Part shown: positions 1-7,995 of the stretch, one piece after another | Position numbering within the stretch: position 1 is the first letter of the stretch | Layout of the letters: the number at the start of each line of letters is the position of its first letter | Source: Rhodococcus yunnanensis NBRC 103083 | GTDB lineage: Bacteria; Actinomycetota; Actinomycetes; Mycobacteriales; Mycobacteriaceae | Reading direction: 5' to 3' | Assembly: GCF_001895005.1 (NCBI RefSeq) | Contig: NZ_BCXH01000014.1 | Coordinates: 62,001-126,000, forward strand | Length of the DNA: 64,000 bases | Made by a program: the position numbers and the translations under genes | The notes under the pieces: generated by a model | Databases searched by the model: none | Told to the model about the DNA's origin: nothing | What the model saw: only the letters and a program-made list of their open reading frames with translations

Positions 1-212
1 ACTCCGCGGTACCCCGCTACACCGCGGCGTCGGCGTATCTGCACGAGAAGACAGGTGATCTGCCCGGTGCTGCCAGGCTCTACGCCGACGCTGCCCTGGC
101 CGCCACCAACCTCGCCGAGCGCCACCACCTGACGCTCCACGCTGCACGTATCAGCGAACAGCTGCGTACGTCAGGAGTAGATCGCCCCGACCTGGGTAGT
201 CCGCAGCCATGA
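1..212 (+). CDS. C-terminal fragment of an ECF-type RNA polymerase sigma factor (partial)
   Basis: The frame beginning at base 3 is open from the window edge to a TGA at 210-212 and gives about 69 residues. It contains YLHEKTGDLPGAARLYADA and ATNLAERHHLTLHAARI, which resemble the C-terminal helical repeat extension (DUF6596) of ECF42-like sigma factors. These proteins direct RNA polymerase to their own promoters, and the extension often replaces a separate anti-sigma control. The sigma2/sigma4 domains lie upstream of the window, so the assignment rests on the tail alone. The stop overlaps the ATG of the next gene (ATGA at 209-212), which implies translational coupling. Confidence 0.6.
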   Translation, partial: SAVPRYTAASAYLHEKTGDLPGAARLYADAALAATNLAERHHLTLHAARISEQLRTSGVDRPDLGSPQP

Positions 213-421
213 GCAAAGACGAACTGCACAAGGGTGACGAGGTCGAATGGAAGAGCCACGGCAGCACCGCGGAAGGCACGGTCGAGGAGAAGATCACCTC
301 GGAGACCGAAGCCGCAGGCCGCACGGTCAAGGCCTCGAAGGACGAACCTCAGTACCGCGTCGTGAGCGAGAAATCGGGTAACGACGCCGTGCACAAGCCG
401 TCGGCGCTGAAGAAGAAGTAG
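209..421 (+). CDS. DUF2945 / HVA1-type small TUDOR-like protein
   Basis: A 70-residue, highly charged cytoplasmic protein. The N-terminus (KGDEVEWKSHGSTAEGTVEEK) matches the start of the DUF2945 family (hypervirulence-associated TUDOR domain), small beta-barrel proteins of unknown molecular role found across actinobacteria and fungi. The C-terminus is lysine rich (SALKKK). The ATG overlaps the stop of the sigma-factor fragment by 4 bp, so the two are probably co-transcribed. No catalytic residues are recognised. Confidence 0.75.
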   Translation: MSKDELHKGDEVEWKSHGSTAEGTVEEKITSETEAAGRTVKASKDEPQYRVVSEKSGNDAVHKPSALKKK

Positions 422-446
422 CGCAACCTCTCGTGCGGGCATGCCT

Positions 447-1097
447 TCACGGTGCGCCGTCGGCCTTGCCGCGCTCGGCGCACTCCCGCAGAATCTCACG
501 GGTGCGGTCACGGTGGGTGACGGCGGGGGAGACGGTGTCGGGCCAGCTGTCCGTTTCCTCCAGTGCCCAGTCCGCCCACTCGACGATGTGGCTGAAGTGG
601 CCGATCATGAAGCGGTTCGCCAGTGCCATGAGGTGCTGGCGCTCGGGGAACGATCCGCCGTCGGGCTCGCGCATCCGTTCGGCGTGCGAGGCGAACAGCC
701 CTCGGGTCTGGAGGGCTTGTTCGCGCATGGTGGCAAGGTTGGCGCGCAGATCATCGATGGAGCCCTGCTCGGCGAACAGCACTCGGACCATACCTTCGAA
801 CTCCAGCGCCGACGGGCGGGATCGAGTGGCGAGCCACGTCGCGAGCGCTTCGCGGCCGCTGTCGGTGATCGAGTAGACGGTCCGGCGGCGTTTGGTCCCC
901 ACAGGATCGCTCGTCGACGTGACCAGACCCAGTTCGAGAAGCTTCTTCGGAGCGTTGTAACTCTGCCGGTCTGCGCGCGGCCACAGTTCGGCGACTCCTC
1001 GACTGAAGTGCACGGAGATCTCGTACGCGGACGAGTCACGTGAAACGAGCAGTCCGAGAATCACATACGACGTCGTGTTGAGATCGCCTTGCGGCAC
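447..1097 (-). CDS. PadR family transcriptional regulator
   Basis: 216 aa. The N-terminal winged helix (about residues 5-85) has the PadR pattern: TTSYVILGLLVSRDSSAYEI, then APKKLLELGLVTSTSDPVG and the wing RRRTVYSITDSGREAL. The second half is helical and fits the PadR C-terminal dimerisation domain (Vir_act_alpha_C). PadR proteins usually repress efflux pumps or stress genes in response to small aromatic ligands; the target here is not evident. It is transcribed away from the sigma/DUF2945 pair and lies downstream of, but separated by a strong hairpin from, the serine hydrolase at 1240-2580. An 18-bp tandem repeat lies directly upstream of its start and may be its own operator. Confidence 0.88.
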   Translation of the reverse strand: MPQGDLNTTSYVILGLLVSRDSSAYEISVHFSRGVAELWPRADRQSYNAPKKLLELGLVTSTSDPVGTKRRRTVYSITDSGREALATWLATRSRPSALEFEGMVRVLFAEQGSIDDLRANLATMREQALQTRGLFASHAERMREPDGGSFPERQHLMALANRFMIGHFSHIVEWADWALEETDSWPDTVSPAVTHRDRTREILRECAERGKADGAP

Positions 1098-1120
1098 ACC
1101 TGCTCACCCCCCTGATATAT

Positions 1121-1168
1121 CGAAACACCGAGCAGTACCGAAACACCGAGCAGTACCGAAACATCGAG
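1121..1168. repeat. 18-bp tandem repeat upstream of the PadR gene
   Basis: Two identical copies of CGAAACACCGAGCAGTAC (1121-1138, 1139-1156) are followed by a partial third (1157-1168, one mismatch). The array sits 24 bp upstream of the PadR start codon, inside its probable promoter, so it may be an operator or a neutral duplication. Confidence 0.85.
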
Positions 1169-1182
1169 CCTAGCGAGATGGA

Positions 1183-1222
1183 GCCGGGATGCACACGCCG
1201 CCCCCCGGCGGTGCATCCCGGC
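1183..1222 (-). terminator. Strong hairpin terminator downstream of the serine hydrolase gene
   Basis: The arms GCCGGGATGCAC (1183-1194) and GTGCATCCCGGC (1211-1222) pair perfectly, and the inner bases CGCCG/CGGCG extend the stem to about 17 bp around a C-rich loop. It lies 18 bp beyond the stop of the minus-strand gene at 1240. No U-tract is obvious, which is common in high-GC actinobacteria. Confidence 0.8.
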
Positions 1223-1239
1223 CTCCCGGTCAGGCAGTG

Positions 1240-2580
1240 TCAGTTGCCACCGGTCACCTCGTCCAGCTGGTCGATGTCGTCGGCTGTCTCGTCGGCCGGT
1301 CCGGCATAAGCGAACGGCACCAGTGCTTTTGCGAGTTCGACTGCGGGAGCGTCGCCTTCGGCGGTCGGAGCCGAATTGCCCCAGACGACGATGGTGACGT
1401 CGTTGACTGGGTCGTATCCCATGAAGGAGTTGTAGCCCGGCAATTCACCCGTGTGCCCGTACATGGGTCCCATCTGTGCCAGCCCGTACCCGTACCCGGT
1501 GGACTGGGGGTTGCCGGGGTCGGTCGGTGTCACGCTGTCCAACCGCAGCTGTTGCGTCTGCTCGTCGAGGAGCTCACCCTTGCCGATCGCCTGTACCCAG
1601 GTCGCGAGGTCGTTGGCCGTCGAGATGCCTTGTCCCGCAGACCAGGTCCACGAAGGATTGTCGTTCGTGGTGTTCCTGGCCTGCAGTGTCCCGGCGTCGA
1701 TCGCGGCAAGTTTGTCCGCCGACAACGACTCCTTGCCCTCGCCCAGTGTCTCGACGTTGCCGGCATACGAGTAGCCCTCGGAGTACGTTGCCGGGATCGT
1801 GTTGTCCGTGTTGGCGGGGAACGACGTTCCGGTCATGGAGAGTTCGGTGAAGAAGCGGTCCTGGAAGATCTGTGCGATCGGCTTGCCGTCCAGTTGCTCG
1901 GCGATGAGACCGAGCAGCACGGTATTGGTGTTGGAGTAGTGCCAACCCTCACCGGGCGCAAAGTACGGAGGATTGGCGAACGCCAGTGCCAGAAGCTGTT
2001 CCGGCTCCCATACCTTCTGCGGTTCGTTGTCGAGCGCGGTGTTCAGCTCGAGCGTTTCGGTGTAGTTGAACAGGCCGCTGCGCATGTCGAGCAGTTGGCC
2101 GACGGTGATGTTCTCGCCGTTCGGCACATCGGGCCGGTACTTGCTCACGGGGTCGTCGACCGAGAGCTTTCCCTCCTCGACCAACTGCAGAATCGCAGTT
2201 CCCGTCCACGTCTTGGTATTCGATCCGACACGGACCTTGGTGTCGAGTGTGGGCACCTCGGACGAACCGACACCGAGAGTGCCCCAGGTGTTGACGTACT
2301 GCCCGTTCGGGGTCTCGATCAGCACCACCATGCCGACCTGCCGAAATTTCTGTGCCGAGTCCTGGACCACCGCGTCCATCGCGGCGGTGTCGAACGGTAC
2401 GACGGCGCTGGTTGCGCTGGTCGCAGCGGTCGTCGATTCCTCCGCTGTGTCCGTCGTACTCGACGAACACGCGGCGACGATCGTCACGGACGCGGCCACG
2501 GCCGCGAGAGTGGTGCGTCGTCGCAGGGTGCGTCGTGTCGACCGTGATGGCGCCAGCGGTCGTGCTGTCCGTGCAGTCAT
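1240..2580 (-). CDS. Serine hydrolase lipoprotein (beta-lactamase / D,D-carboxypeptidase fold)
   Basis: 446 aa, exported. The N-terminus is arginine rich, then hydrophobic, with lipobox VAAC at 35-38, so the mature protein should be a membrane-anchored lipoprotein. All three class C/PBP motifs are present: SNTK (nucleophilic Ser, SxxK), YSN (YxN) and HTG near the C-terminus. Such enzymes cleave D-amino peptides, esters or beta-lactams; the substrate is not predictable. The start is supported by GGAG six bases upstream. A 25-bp palindrome at 2665-2689 lies in the leader and recurs before the paralogous lipoprotein gene at 5245-6930, which suggests common control. Confidence 0.88.
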   Translation of the reverse strand: MTARTARPLAPSRSTRRTLRRRTTLAAVAASVTIVAACSSSTTDTAEESTTAATSATSAVVPFDTAAMDAVVQDSAQKFRQVGMVVLIETPNGQYVNTWGTLGVGSSEVPTLDTKVRVGSNTKTWTGTAILQLVEEGKLSVDDPVSKYRPDVPNGENITVGQLLDMRSGLFNYTETLELNTALDNEPQKVWEPEQLLALAFANPPYFAPGEGWHYSNTNTVLLGLIAEQLDGKPIAQIFQDRFFTELSMTGTSFPANTDNTIPATYSEGYSYAGNVETLGEGKESLSADKLAAIDAGTLQARNTTNDNPSWTWSAGQGISTANDLATWVQAIGKGELLDEQTQQLRLDSVTPTDPGNPQSTGYGYGLAQMGPMYGHTGELPGYNSFMGYDPVNDVTIVVWGNSAPTAEGDAPAVELAKALVPFAYAGPADETADDIDQLDEVTGGN

Positions 2581-2664
2581 CGATTCACTCCATCGTCTGA
2601 TGTTCGTCGATCCAGAACGCGCCGTCTATCCGGTTCCGAAGTCCTACGAAAGTACCACCGCGAA

Positions 2665-2689
2665 TGCAATTTGCACCATGCAAATTGCA
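2665..2689. promoter_or_regulatory. Palindromic operator upstream of the serine hydrolase gene
   Basis: Perfect inverted repeat TGCAATTTGCA-N3-TGCAAATTGCA, 85 bp upstream of the start at 2580. A near copy (21 of 25 positions) occurs at 6979-7003 before the second serine hydrolase lipoprotein. Perfect symmetry, AT content above its surroundings and recurrence argue for a dimeric regulator site. Confidence 0.8.
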
Positions 2690-2738
2690 GCAGTTTCTCG
2701 AGAACGACGTGCGGTGGGACCTCGCGGGTGCCCGACGA

Positions 2739-3917
2739 CTACTGGCGCGCCCACTCGGCCAACGAGGCTTCCGAGACGATGTGATCGATCGCCCTCGTCG
2801 CGGCGCCGTGGAGAGGTCCGTCGTCTCCGTGGACGCCGTCGAGAACCGGAGGCGCCGACTTCTTGCGGAATGCCATGAGCCCCTGCAGGTACGCGGACTC
2901 GAATGCCCGAGGTGCCGCTGCTCGAAGCGGCGATGCCAATCCCCCGAGGGTGACGACGTCGGGGTCGTGGAGGTTGACCAGCCCCGCGATTCCTCGTCCG
3001 ATCGACGCGCCAACGGTGTCGAAGGCCTGGCGAATTCGGTTGTCCGGTACAGGATTGTCGGCGATCAGGGTGTGCGTGTATGCCACCGGGTCCGAGGGTG
3101 CAGCCTCGCCGAGGAGGCGGGCGAGCGCCCGGCCGTCGATGGTGAGATCCCAGCAACCGTGTGCGCCGCAGGGACATTGGGTTGCCGGATCGCCGAACGG
3201 GATGTGCCCGTATTCGCCTGCTGCACCATGTGCACCTGACGCGGGCGCGCCGTCCACGATCAGAGTGCCGCCCATACCGACCGCGATGATGAGGTGCAGC
3301 GCGGTGCCCGCACCATGTGCGGCGCCGGTGCGTGCCTCGGCCAAGCCTGCGAGTGTCGCGTCGTTTCCGATGAGGAAAGGGATGTCGAGGTGGCGCAGCG
3401 GACTGAGGTCGACGTCGGACCATCCGCGCGGGGTGAACTGAACCAGTCTGTCGTCGCTGACCGTGCCTGCGACCGAGACCGACACGGCTCGGACGCGTCC
3501 GGGTTCCCGATCGGCGACGGCGCTGATCGCGGCTGCGACCTCGGCGATCAGCTCCTCGGGATCGGATGAGGTCTGCAGGCTGCGGTCGACGATGTCGGTG
3601 TGTCCGGCGATGTCGGTGAGGGCGAGACGCCAGTCGCCGGGGCGTAGGTCGGCGGCGATGGCAAGCGGGCCGTGATCGTGTGCTCGCAATACGGTCGTCG
3701 GACGACCGCGGCCGCGTGTCGGGGCGGGACTTTCGTCGAGCAGCTCGGCGGTGCGTAGACGTGCGACGAGGTCGGTCGCGCCGCCGCTGCTGATGCCGAG
3801 CCGCTGCGCCGCGATCGCTCGTGTGATGCCTGGTTCGGCGCGCAGCAGAGCGAGGAGTTGCGCTGCTCCGTGCCACCTGTTCGCGGCGCTGTCCTGGTGT
3901 CGAGTCATCACAGACAT
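2739..3917 (-). CDS. ROK family transcriptional regulator
   Basis: 392 aa. The N-terminal winged helix (about 15-75, ITRAIAAQRLGISSGGATDLV) precedes a ROK sugar-kinase-like domain. The ROK zinc motif CPCGAHGC and the conserved IGNDA and GEYGHIPF segments are visible, but the usual phosphate-binding DxGGT is degenerate (ADLRPGDWRLAL), so it is expected to sense a sugar or related effector rather than phosphorylate it. It is divergent from an MFS transporter (4006-5202), with three direct repeats in the 88-bp gap, so it probably controls that gene and itself. The ATG nine bases further in (3908) is an alternative start. Confidence 0.9.
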   Translation of the reverse strand: MSVMTRHQDSAANRWHGAAQLLALLRAEPGITRAIAAQRLGISSGGATDLVARLRTAELLDESPAPTRGRGRPTTVLRAHDHGPLAIAADLRPGDWRLALTDIAGHTDIVDRSLQTSSDPEELIAEVAAAISAVADREPGRVRAVSVSVAGTVSDDRLVQFTPRGWSDVDLSPLRHLDIPFLIGNDATLAGLAEARTGAAHGAGTALHLIIAVGMGGTLIVDGAPASGAHGAAGEYGHIPFGDPATQCPCGAHGCWDLTIDGRALARLLGEAAPSDPVAYTHTLIADNPVPDNRIRQAFDTVGASIGRGIAGLVNLHDPDVVTLGGLASPLRAAAPRAFESAYLQGLMAFRKKSAPPVLDGVHGDDGPLHGAATRAIDHIVSEASLAEWARQ

Positions 3918-3922
3918 CTTGT

Positions 3923-3986
3923 CATTCGATCGAACTCGCTGGTCACTTGATCAAATTCACTGGGGCCACTTGATTAAACTCACCGG
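3923..3986. promoter_or_regulatory. Three direct 20-bp repeats in the ROK/MFS divergent promoter (probable operators)
   Basis: CATTCGATCGAACTCGCTGG (3923-3942), CACTTGATCAAATTCACTGG (3944-3963) and CACTTGATTAAACTCACCGG (3967-3986) share the pattern CAYTYGATYRAAYTCRCYGG. The core TTGATCAA is palindromic. The third copy covers the predicted -35 of the MFS gene. Confidence 0.78.
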
Positions 3987-3997
3987 CTGAGTATATT
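3970..3997 (+). promoter_or_regulatory. Predicted promoter of the MFS gene (leaderless)
   Basis: TTGATT (3970-3975), a 16-bp spacer and TATATT (3992-3997). Transcription would begin at or within a few bases of the ATG at 4006, and no Shine-Dalgarno is visible, so the mRNA is probably leaderless. Confidence 0.55.
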
Positions 3998-4005
3998 CGT
4001 GTCTC

Positions 4006-5202
4006 ATGACGATCCGCACCCCTACCGGCACGGCCAAGGCCGGCGTGGCAGGCACTGTTCGAGCCAACATGCCGGGACTGCTCTCGCTGGCTCTTGCGTC
4101 GTGCCTGGCCGTGACGACGGAAATGCTCCCGGTGGGTCTGCTTCCCGCGATCGGGGCCGGGTTCGACGTGCAGGAATCCTCGACGGGTCTGCTGGTGAGC
4201 CTGTACGCGGGGATGGTTGCCGTGCTGGCGGTGCCCATGACGATCGGTACGAGATCTCTTCCGCGCAAGCCGCTACTACTGGCGACGCTGGCAGGCTACG
4301 TTGCCAGCAATGCGATCGTGGCGTTGGCGCCGTCGTTCGCCGTTGTCGTCGGTGGACGGATGGTCGGGGGCGCGGCGCACGCGTTGTTCTTCTCGCTGTG
4401 CATCGGATACGCGCCGAGGTTGGTCGACCGAGCACACGTGGGCAGAGCAATCGCGTTGGCTACCGGAGGTGCGTCGGTCGGCTTCGTTCTCGGCGTGCCG
4501 CTGTCCACATCACTGGGAACGGCACTGGGGTGGCGGTCCGCGTTCGCGGTGCTGGCCGTGTCCTCGGCCGTCACTCTGCTCATGGTGGCGAAGTTCCTGC
4601 CGATCGTCGATTCCGATGTGCCCACACCCCGGGCGGATTCGGGTTCCGGTCGTCGCAGCCTCACGGCGGTGGTGTCGTCGAACGCGCTGACCTATGTAGG
4701 CCAGTACATTCTGTACACCTACATCAGTGTTCTGTTTCTCACTGCAGGAGTCAGTGATTCGTCCATCGGCCCGGTTCTGCTGATCTGCGGCGCGTGCGGC
4801 CTGATCGGGTTGTGGTTCGCCGGACGGATGCTCGACCGGAATCCACGCCGTACGACCATCGTCGTTCTGTCGGCCGTGCTCGTCGGTGTGCTCGCGGTGG
4901 GCGCGGGTCACCCGTCGTTGATCGCGGTGGTGATCGCTGCGGCGCTGTGGAACGGCGCGTTCGGCGGTGTGCCGTCGCTCTACCAATCCGCCGCGGTGCG
5001 CACTCACGCCACGTCCCCGGAGATGGCAGGGGCGTGGGTGAATGCGTCGTCGAACATCGGGATCGCGGCAGGCGCGGCGATCGGCGCGATGCTGCTTCCG
5101 TCCGTCGGTGTTTCGGGTCTGCCGTGGATCGCAGCATCGGTCATCGCCGTGGGACTGGCGCTCGCCGTCGTCGCACGCCGAGGCTTTCCCACAGCAGTGT
5201 GA
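4006..5202 (+). CDS. MFS transporter (12-TM, sugar/drug efflux type)
   Basis: 398 aa with about twelve hydrophobic segments. The early motif LALASCLAVTTEMLPVGLLPAI is typical of the AraJ/YdhP-like branch of the drug:H+ antiporter-1 MFS proteins. It would export a small molecule across the cytoplasmic membrane. It is divergent from a ROK regulator with three operator-like repeats between them, a pairing that suggests induction by the transported compound. No ribosome binding site is seen and the message is probably leaderless. The stop codon (5200-5202) lies within an 18-bp tandem duplication. Confidence 0.87.
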   Translation: MTIRTPTGTAKAGVAGTVRANMPGLLSLALASCLAVTTEMLPVGLLPAIGAGFDVQESSTGLLVSLYAGMVAVLAVPMTIGTRSLPRKPLLLATLAGYVASNAIVALAPSFAVVVGGRMVGGAAHALFFSLCIGYAPRLVDRAHVGRAIALATGGASVGFVLGVPLSTSLGTALGWRSAFAVLAVSSAVTLLMVAKFLPIVDSDVPTPRADSGSGRRSLTAVVSSNALTYVGQYILYTYISVLFLTAGVSDSSIGPVLLICGACGLIGLWFAGRMLDRNPRRTTIVVLSAVLVGVLAVGAGHPSLIAVVIAAALWNGAFGGVPSLYQSAAVRTHATSPEMAGAWVNASSNIGIAAGAAIGAMLLPSVGVSGLPWIAASVIAVGLALAVVARRGFPTAV

Positions 5203-5243
5203 TCAGAACCAGCAGTGTGATCGACCCCAGCTGTGTGATGACC
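5193..5243. repeat. 18-bp tandem repeat spanning the MFS stop codon
   Basis: Units AGCAGTGTGATCAGAACC (5193-5210), AGCAGTGTGATCGACCCC (5211-5228) and a partial third to 5243. The TGA stop of the MFS gene is within unit 1, and the array fills the gap to the convergent gene. Confidence 0.85.
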
Positions 5244-5244
5244 T

Positions 5245-6930
5245 TCAGGAGCGGGTGAAGGTGCCGAGGCCGAGGGGGTCGAGGTACTCGACGGTGAGAG
5301 TCGTCGGAGCACCCTCGGCGACGGTGAATTCGGCGCCGGTGGGGCCGGACGCGTTCTCGCCGATCGGCTCGAACCAGTAGGTGTCGGCGTCGTAATGGGT
5401 GAGGGGATAGCTCGATTCGAGATTCTTCCCGATTTTCAGGACGAGTCCGTCCCCTTCGCCGACGACCTCCGCGGGACCGTAGAACGGGCTCGAATAGGTG
5501 CCGACGTAGGCGCTCGTCGGTTTCGCAGGGGCCGCCGAGGTGGGCGGATCGGTGTAGTCCGTTTCGGAGCGGCCGTGCTCGACGATCTCCTCGAATCGTG
5601 CCGCCACGAACGGTGCCCAGTCGACGGTGAGCTCGCCGTTCTTGGCGTAGTCCATGAACTGGGCCGCAATGGTTTCCGCGACACCGACGGGTGCGGTGTT
5701 GGCGAGAACGACGATCCCGAGTTGTTCGCTCGGCAGCATCACGACATCGGTACTCGCGCCGAGTCCGAACGCGCCGGCATGACTGACTTCCACGCGCCCC
5801 GCGGTGTCGGTGCCGACGTTGAAACCGATGCCGTAGTAACTGTCTCGTGCACCCGGCGTCGCCGACGGATTGGCGAGAGCGTGCGCCTGGTGCGTGAACT
5901 GCAGTGCGTCGGCGTCGACCACGGTATCGCCGTCGAATTGCCCACCCGCGAGCTCCATGCGCATCCACTTTGCCATGTCGTCGACCGAGGATGCGGCGCC
6001 GCCTGCAGGTGCCTGGCCTTCGGGATCGCTGACGTACTTCGCTTCCCAGGTGTTCGAGTTCTTGTCGACGAGGACGTGGTTGTACGCGTGGTTCGGCGCG
6101 TTCACCCAATCCTGTTGGCTCGACGTCGTATTCGTCATGCCGAGTGGTTCGTAGATCTTCTGCTCGGACAGTTCGGCCCAGGTGGTGCCCTGGGACTTTG
6201 CTGCAGCTACGCCTGCCGCGGAGAAGCCGTAGTTCGTGTAGTCGTAGTTGTCCCGAAAAGGTTCCAACGGAACCTGATTCAACCGTGTGACGATGTCGTC
6301 GTAGCTGTATCCGAGATCTTCGAGGAGATCACCGGCGTGGTCCGGCAGGCCCGACCGGTGCGACATCAGATCGGTGAAACTCGCATGGTCGGTGACGTAG
6401 GGATCGGCGACCGCGAACTGGGGTTCGAACTGGCGGATGGGGTCGTCCCAATCGAGTTTCCCCTCGCCGACGAGTGATGCCACCACCGACGACGCCACCG
6501 GTTTCGACACCGAGGCCAGTTGGAACATCGTGCTGGTGTCCACGGCATCCGGCTCGCCCACCTTGCGGACGCCGAAGCCCTTCGAATAGAGCACTTCGTC
6601 CTGGTAGACCACCGCAACCGCGATGCCGGGCGCTCCCGTTCGAGACATCATGTCGTTCACGTATCCGTCGAGCTGCCCGACGGCGGCATCGACGCGCTCG
6701 CGGTCGATCTGCGCGGGCGGAACCTGTGGTGGAGCCTCGGCGAGAGTGGTCGTCTCCTCGGTGCCGGACGCGGAACTGCACGCGAGAAGCGTGCTCATAC
6801 CGAGCGCGAGTACCGATACCGCGAACGAGCGCCGGCGCCTGCCGTTGGGGGCACTGCCGTTGGGGGCGCTGCCGTTAGGAGCACTGCGGTTGGGGGCACT
6901 GTTGTCTGAGGCACTGTCGGTCCCGACCAT
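5245..6930 (-). CDS. Serine hydrolase lipoprotein with C-terminal beta domain (class C beta-lactamase-like)
   Basis: 561 aa from ATG 6930, chosen because GGAG stands about nine bases upstream; an upstream GTG (6990) would run through the palindrome. Residues 11-30 are four SAPN(G/R) repeats, followed by RRRR, a hydrophobic stretch and lipobox LLAC (48-51). The catalytic motifs are SVSK (SxxK), YTN (YxN) and HAG. After the catalytic domain a roughly 90-residue C-terminal domain (from SAYVGTYSSPFYGPAEV) resembles the DUF3471-type lipocalin-like domain of this family. It probably acts on peptides or esters at the outer face of the membrane. It is a paralogue of the lipoprotein at 1240-2580 and shares its upstream palindrome. 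Confidence 0.88.
   Translation of the reverse strand: MVGTDSASDNSAPNRSAPNGSAPNGSAPNGRRRRSFAVSVLALGMSTLLACSSASGTEETTTLAEAPPQVPPAQIDRERVDAAVGQLDGYVNDMMSRTGAPGIAVAVVYQDEVLYSKGFGVRKVGEPDAVDTSTMFQLASVSKPVASSVVASLVGEGKLDWDDPIRQFEPQFAVADPYVTDHASFTDLMSHRSGLPDHAGDLLEDLGYSYDDIVTRLNQVPLEPFRDNYDYTNYGFSAAGVAAAKSQGTTWAELSEQKIYEPLGMTNTTSSQQDWVNAPNHAYNHVLVDKNSNTWEAKYVSDPEGQAPAGGAASSVDDMAKWMRMELAGGQFDGDTVVDADALQFTHQAHALANPSATPGARDSYYGIGFNVGTDTAGRVEVSHAGAFGLGASTDVVMLPSEQLGIVVLANTAPVGVAETIAAQFMDYAKNGELTVDWAPFVAARFEEIVEHGRSETDYTDPPTSAAPAKPTSAYVGTYSSPFYGPAEVVGEGDGLVLKIGKNLESSYPLTHYDADTYWFEPIGENASGPTGAEFTVAEGAPTTLTVEYLDPLGLGTFTRS
6841..6900. repeat. In-frame 15-bp repeat, four copies (N-terminal SAPNG units)
   Basis: Four units of GCCGTTGGGGGCACT-type sequence within the signal region of the serine hydrolase at 5245-6930. 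They encode the repeated SAPNG residues ahead of the lipoprotein signal, an unusual lengthening of the n-region. Confidence 0.85.
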
Positions 6931-6978
6931 CGAATTTCTCCATCTCGAGGAACTGATGCGACGACAGTACCCCCGAAC

Positions 6979-7003
6979 TGCAGTTTGCACTATGTAATTT
7001 GCA
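6979..7003. promoter_or_regulatory. Second copy of the serine-hydrolase palindrome
   Basis: TGCAGTTTGCA-N3-TGTAATTTGCA, 49 bp upstream of the ATG at 6930. It matches the 2665-2689 site at 21 of 25 positions, so the same regulator may control both lipoprotein genes. Confidence 0.7.
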
Positions 7004-7021
7004 GTAAGATCGACCCGGGGT

Positions 7022-7054
7022 GCGAGGAGTTACGTCGGGGGCGTAACTCCTCGC
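7022..7054 (-). terminator. Hairpin terminator downstream of the alpha/beta hydrolase gene
   Basis: Perfect 12-bp arms GCGAGGAGTTAC (7022-7033) and GTAACTCCTCGC (7043-7054) around a 9-nt G-rich loop, 27 bp past the minus-strand stop at 7081. It insulates the serine hydrolase promoter from upstream transcription. Confidence 0.8.
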
Positions 7055-7080
7055 CACGGGGCGGTGCGTCGGTGGCCGCG

Positions 7081-7902
7081 CTACTTCGCGATGAATTCGA
7101 GAATGTCTGCGTCCAATGCCTTCTGGTAGTCGCCGTAGATGCCGTGCGGAGCACCCGGGTACACCTTCAACGTGCCGTCCGCGACGAGCTCGATCGACTT
7201 CAGTGCCGCCGCTGCGATGGGCACGATCTGATCGTCGTCGCCCTGCGCGATGAAGATCGGCACTGTCAGAGCCTTGAGGTCCTCGGTGAAGTCGGTCTCG
7301 GAGAACGCCTTGACGCAGTCGTATGCGGCCGCGAGGTTCACCAGCATCCCCTGACGCCAGAAGTCGTCCTTGGCGCCCTGAGATACTGCGGAGCCGTCGC
7401 GGTTGGCGCCGAAGAACGGTACGGACAGATCCTTGTAGAACTGCGAGCGGTCGGTGAGGACGCCGTTCCGGATGTCGTCGAAAGCTTCGATCGGGGTGCC
7501 CTCGGGATTGGTCTCGGACTTCACCATGATCGGCGGGACGGCGCCTGCGGTGATGACGCGGGCGACGCGGCTTCCACCGTGCTGGGCTGCGTAGCGAACC
7601 ACTTCACCGCCGCCGGTGGAGTGGCCGATGAGCGTCAGCTCCTGCAGGTCCAATGCCTCGACCAGTTCGGCGAGGTCGCGGGCGTAGGTGTCCATGTCGT
7701 TGCCGACGTACGTCTTGGACGAGCGTCCGTGTCCGCGGCGGTCGTGTGCGATCGCGCGGTAGCCGGCGTCGGCGAGCAGTTTGAGCTCGACCTGCCATGC
7801 ATCCGAGGACAGCGGCCAGCCGTGGCTCAGCAGGACGGGCTTTCCGGTGCCCTGCTCGGTGTAGTAGATCTCGGTTCCGTCGGTGGTGGTGATGTACGGC
7901 AT
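7081..7902 (-). CDS. Alpha/beta hydrolase (non-haem haloperoxidase / perhydrolase type)
   Basis: 273 aa from ATG 7902, set by an excellent AGGAGGA seven bases upstream; the frame extends further but without a ribosome site. The oxyanion-hole region is LLSHGWPLSSDAW, the nucleophile elbow GHSTGG, the acid lies in GDDDQIVP and the His in GAPHGIYG. The RRGHGRSSK stretch is characteristic of cofactor-free haloperoxidases/arylesterases. These cytosolic enzymes hydrolyse esters or lactones and can form peracids; the true substrate is unknown. Monocistronic, followed by a 12-bp-stem terminator. Confidence 0.9.
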   Translation of the reverse strand: MPYITTTDGTEIYYTEQGTGKPVLLSHGWPLSSDAWQVELKLLADAGYRAIAHDRRGHGRSSKTYVGNDMDTYARDLAELVEALDLQELTLIGHSTGGGEVVRYAAQHGGSRVARVITAGAVPPIMVKSETNPEGTPIEAFDDIRNGVLTDRSQFYKDLSVPFFGANRDGSAVSQGAKDDFWRQGMLVNLAAAYDCVKAFSETDFTEDLKALTVPIFIAQGDDDQIVPIAAAALKSIELVADGTLKVYPGAPHGIYGDYQKALDADILEFIAK

Positions 7903-7995
7903 GAAGTCCTCCTGCGATGAAGTATGTTCGAGTGCGTACCAAGAACTTTCGTCCATCGAGCAGCGCATGTCGACGCTGCTGGCGGGTGGATCTCG

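Noticed and set aside
1189-2547. 452-codon plus-strand frame opposite the first serine hydrolase
   Set aside because: The minus-strand product has a lipobox and all three catalytic motifs; the plus frame does not resemble a protein family.
6841-6990. GTG 6990 as start of the second serine hydrolase
   Set aside because: It would put the palindrome inside the coding region and lacks a ribosome site; ATG 6930 has GGAG at a good distance.
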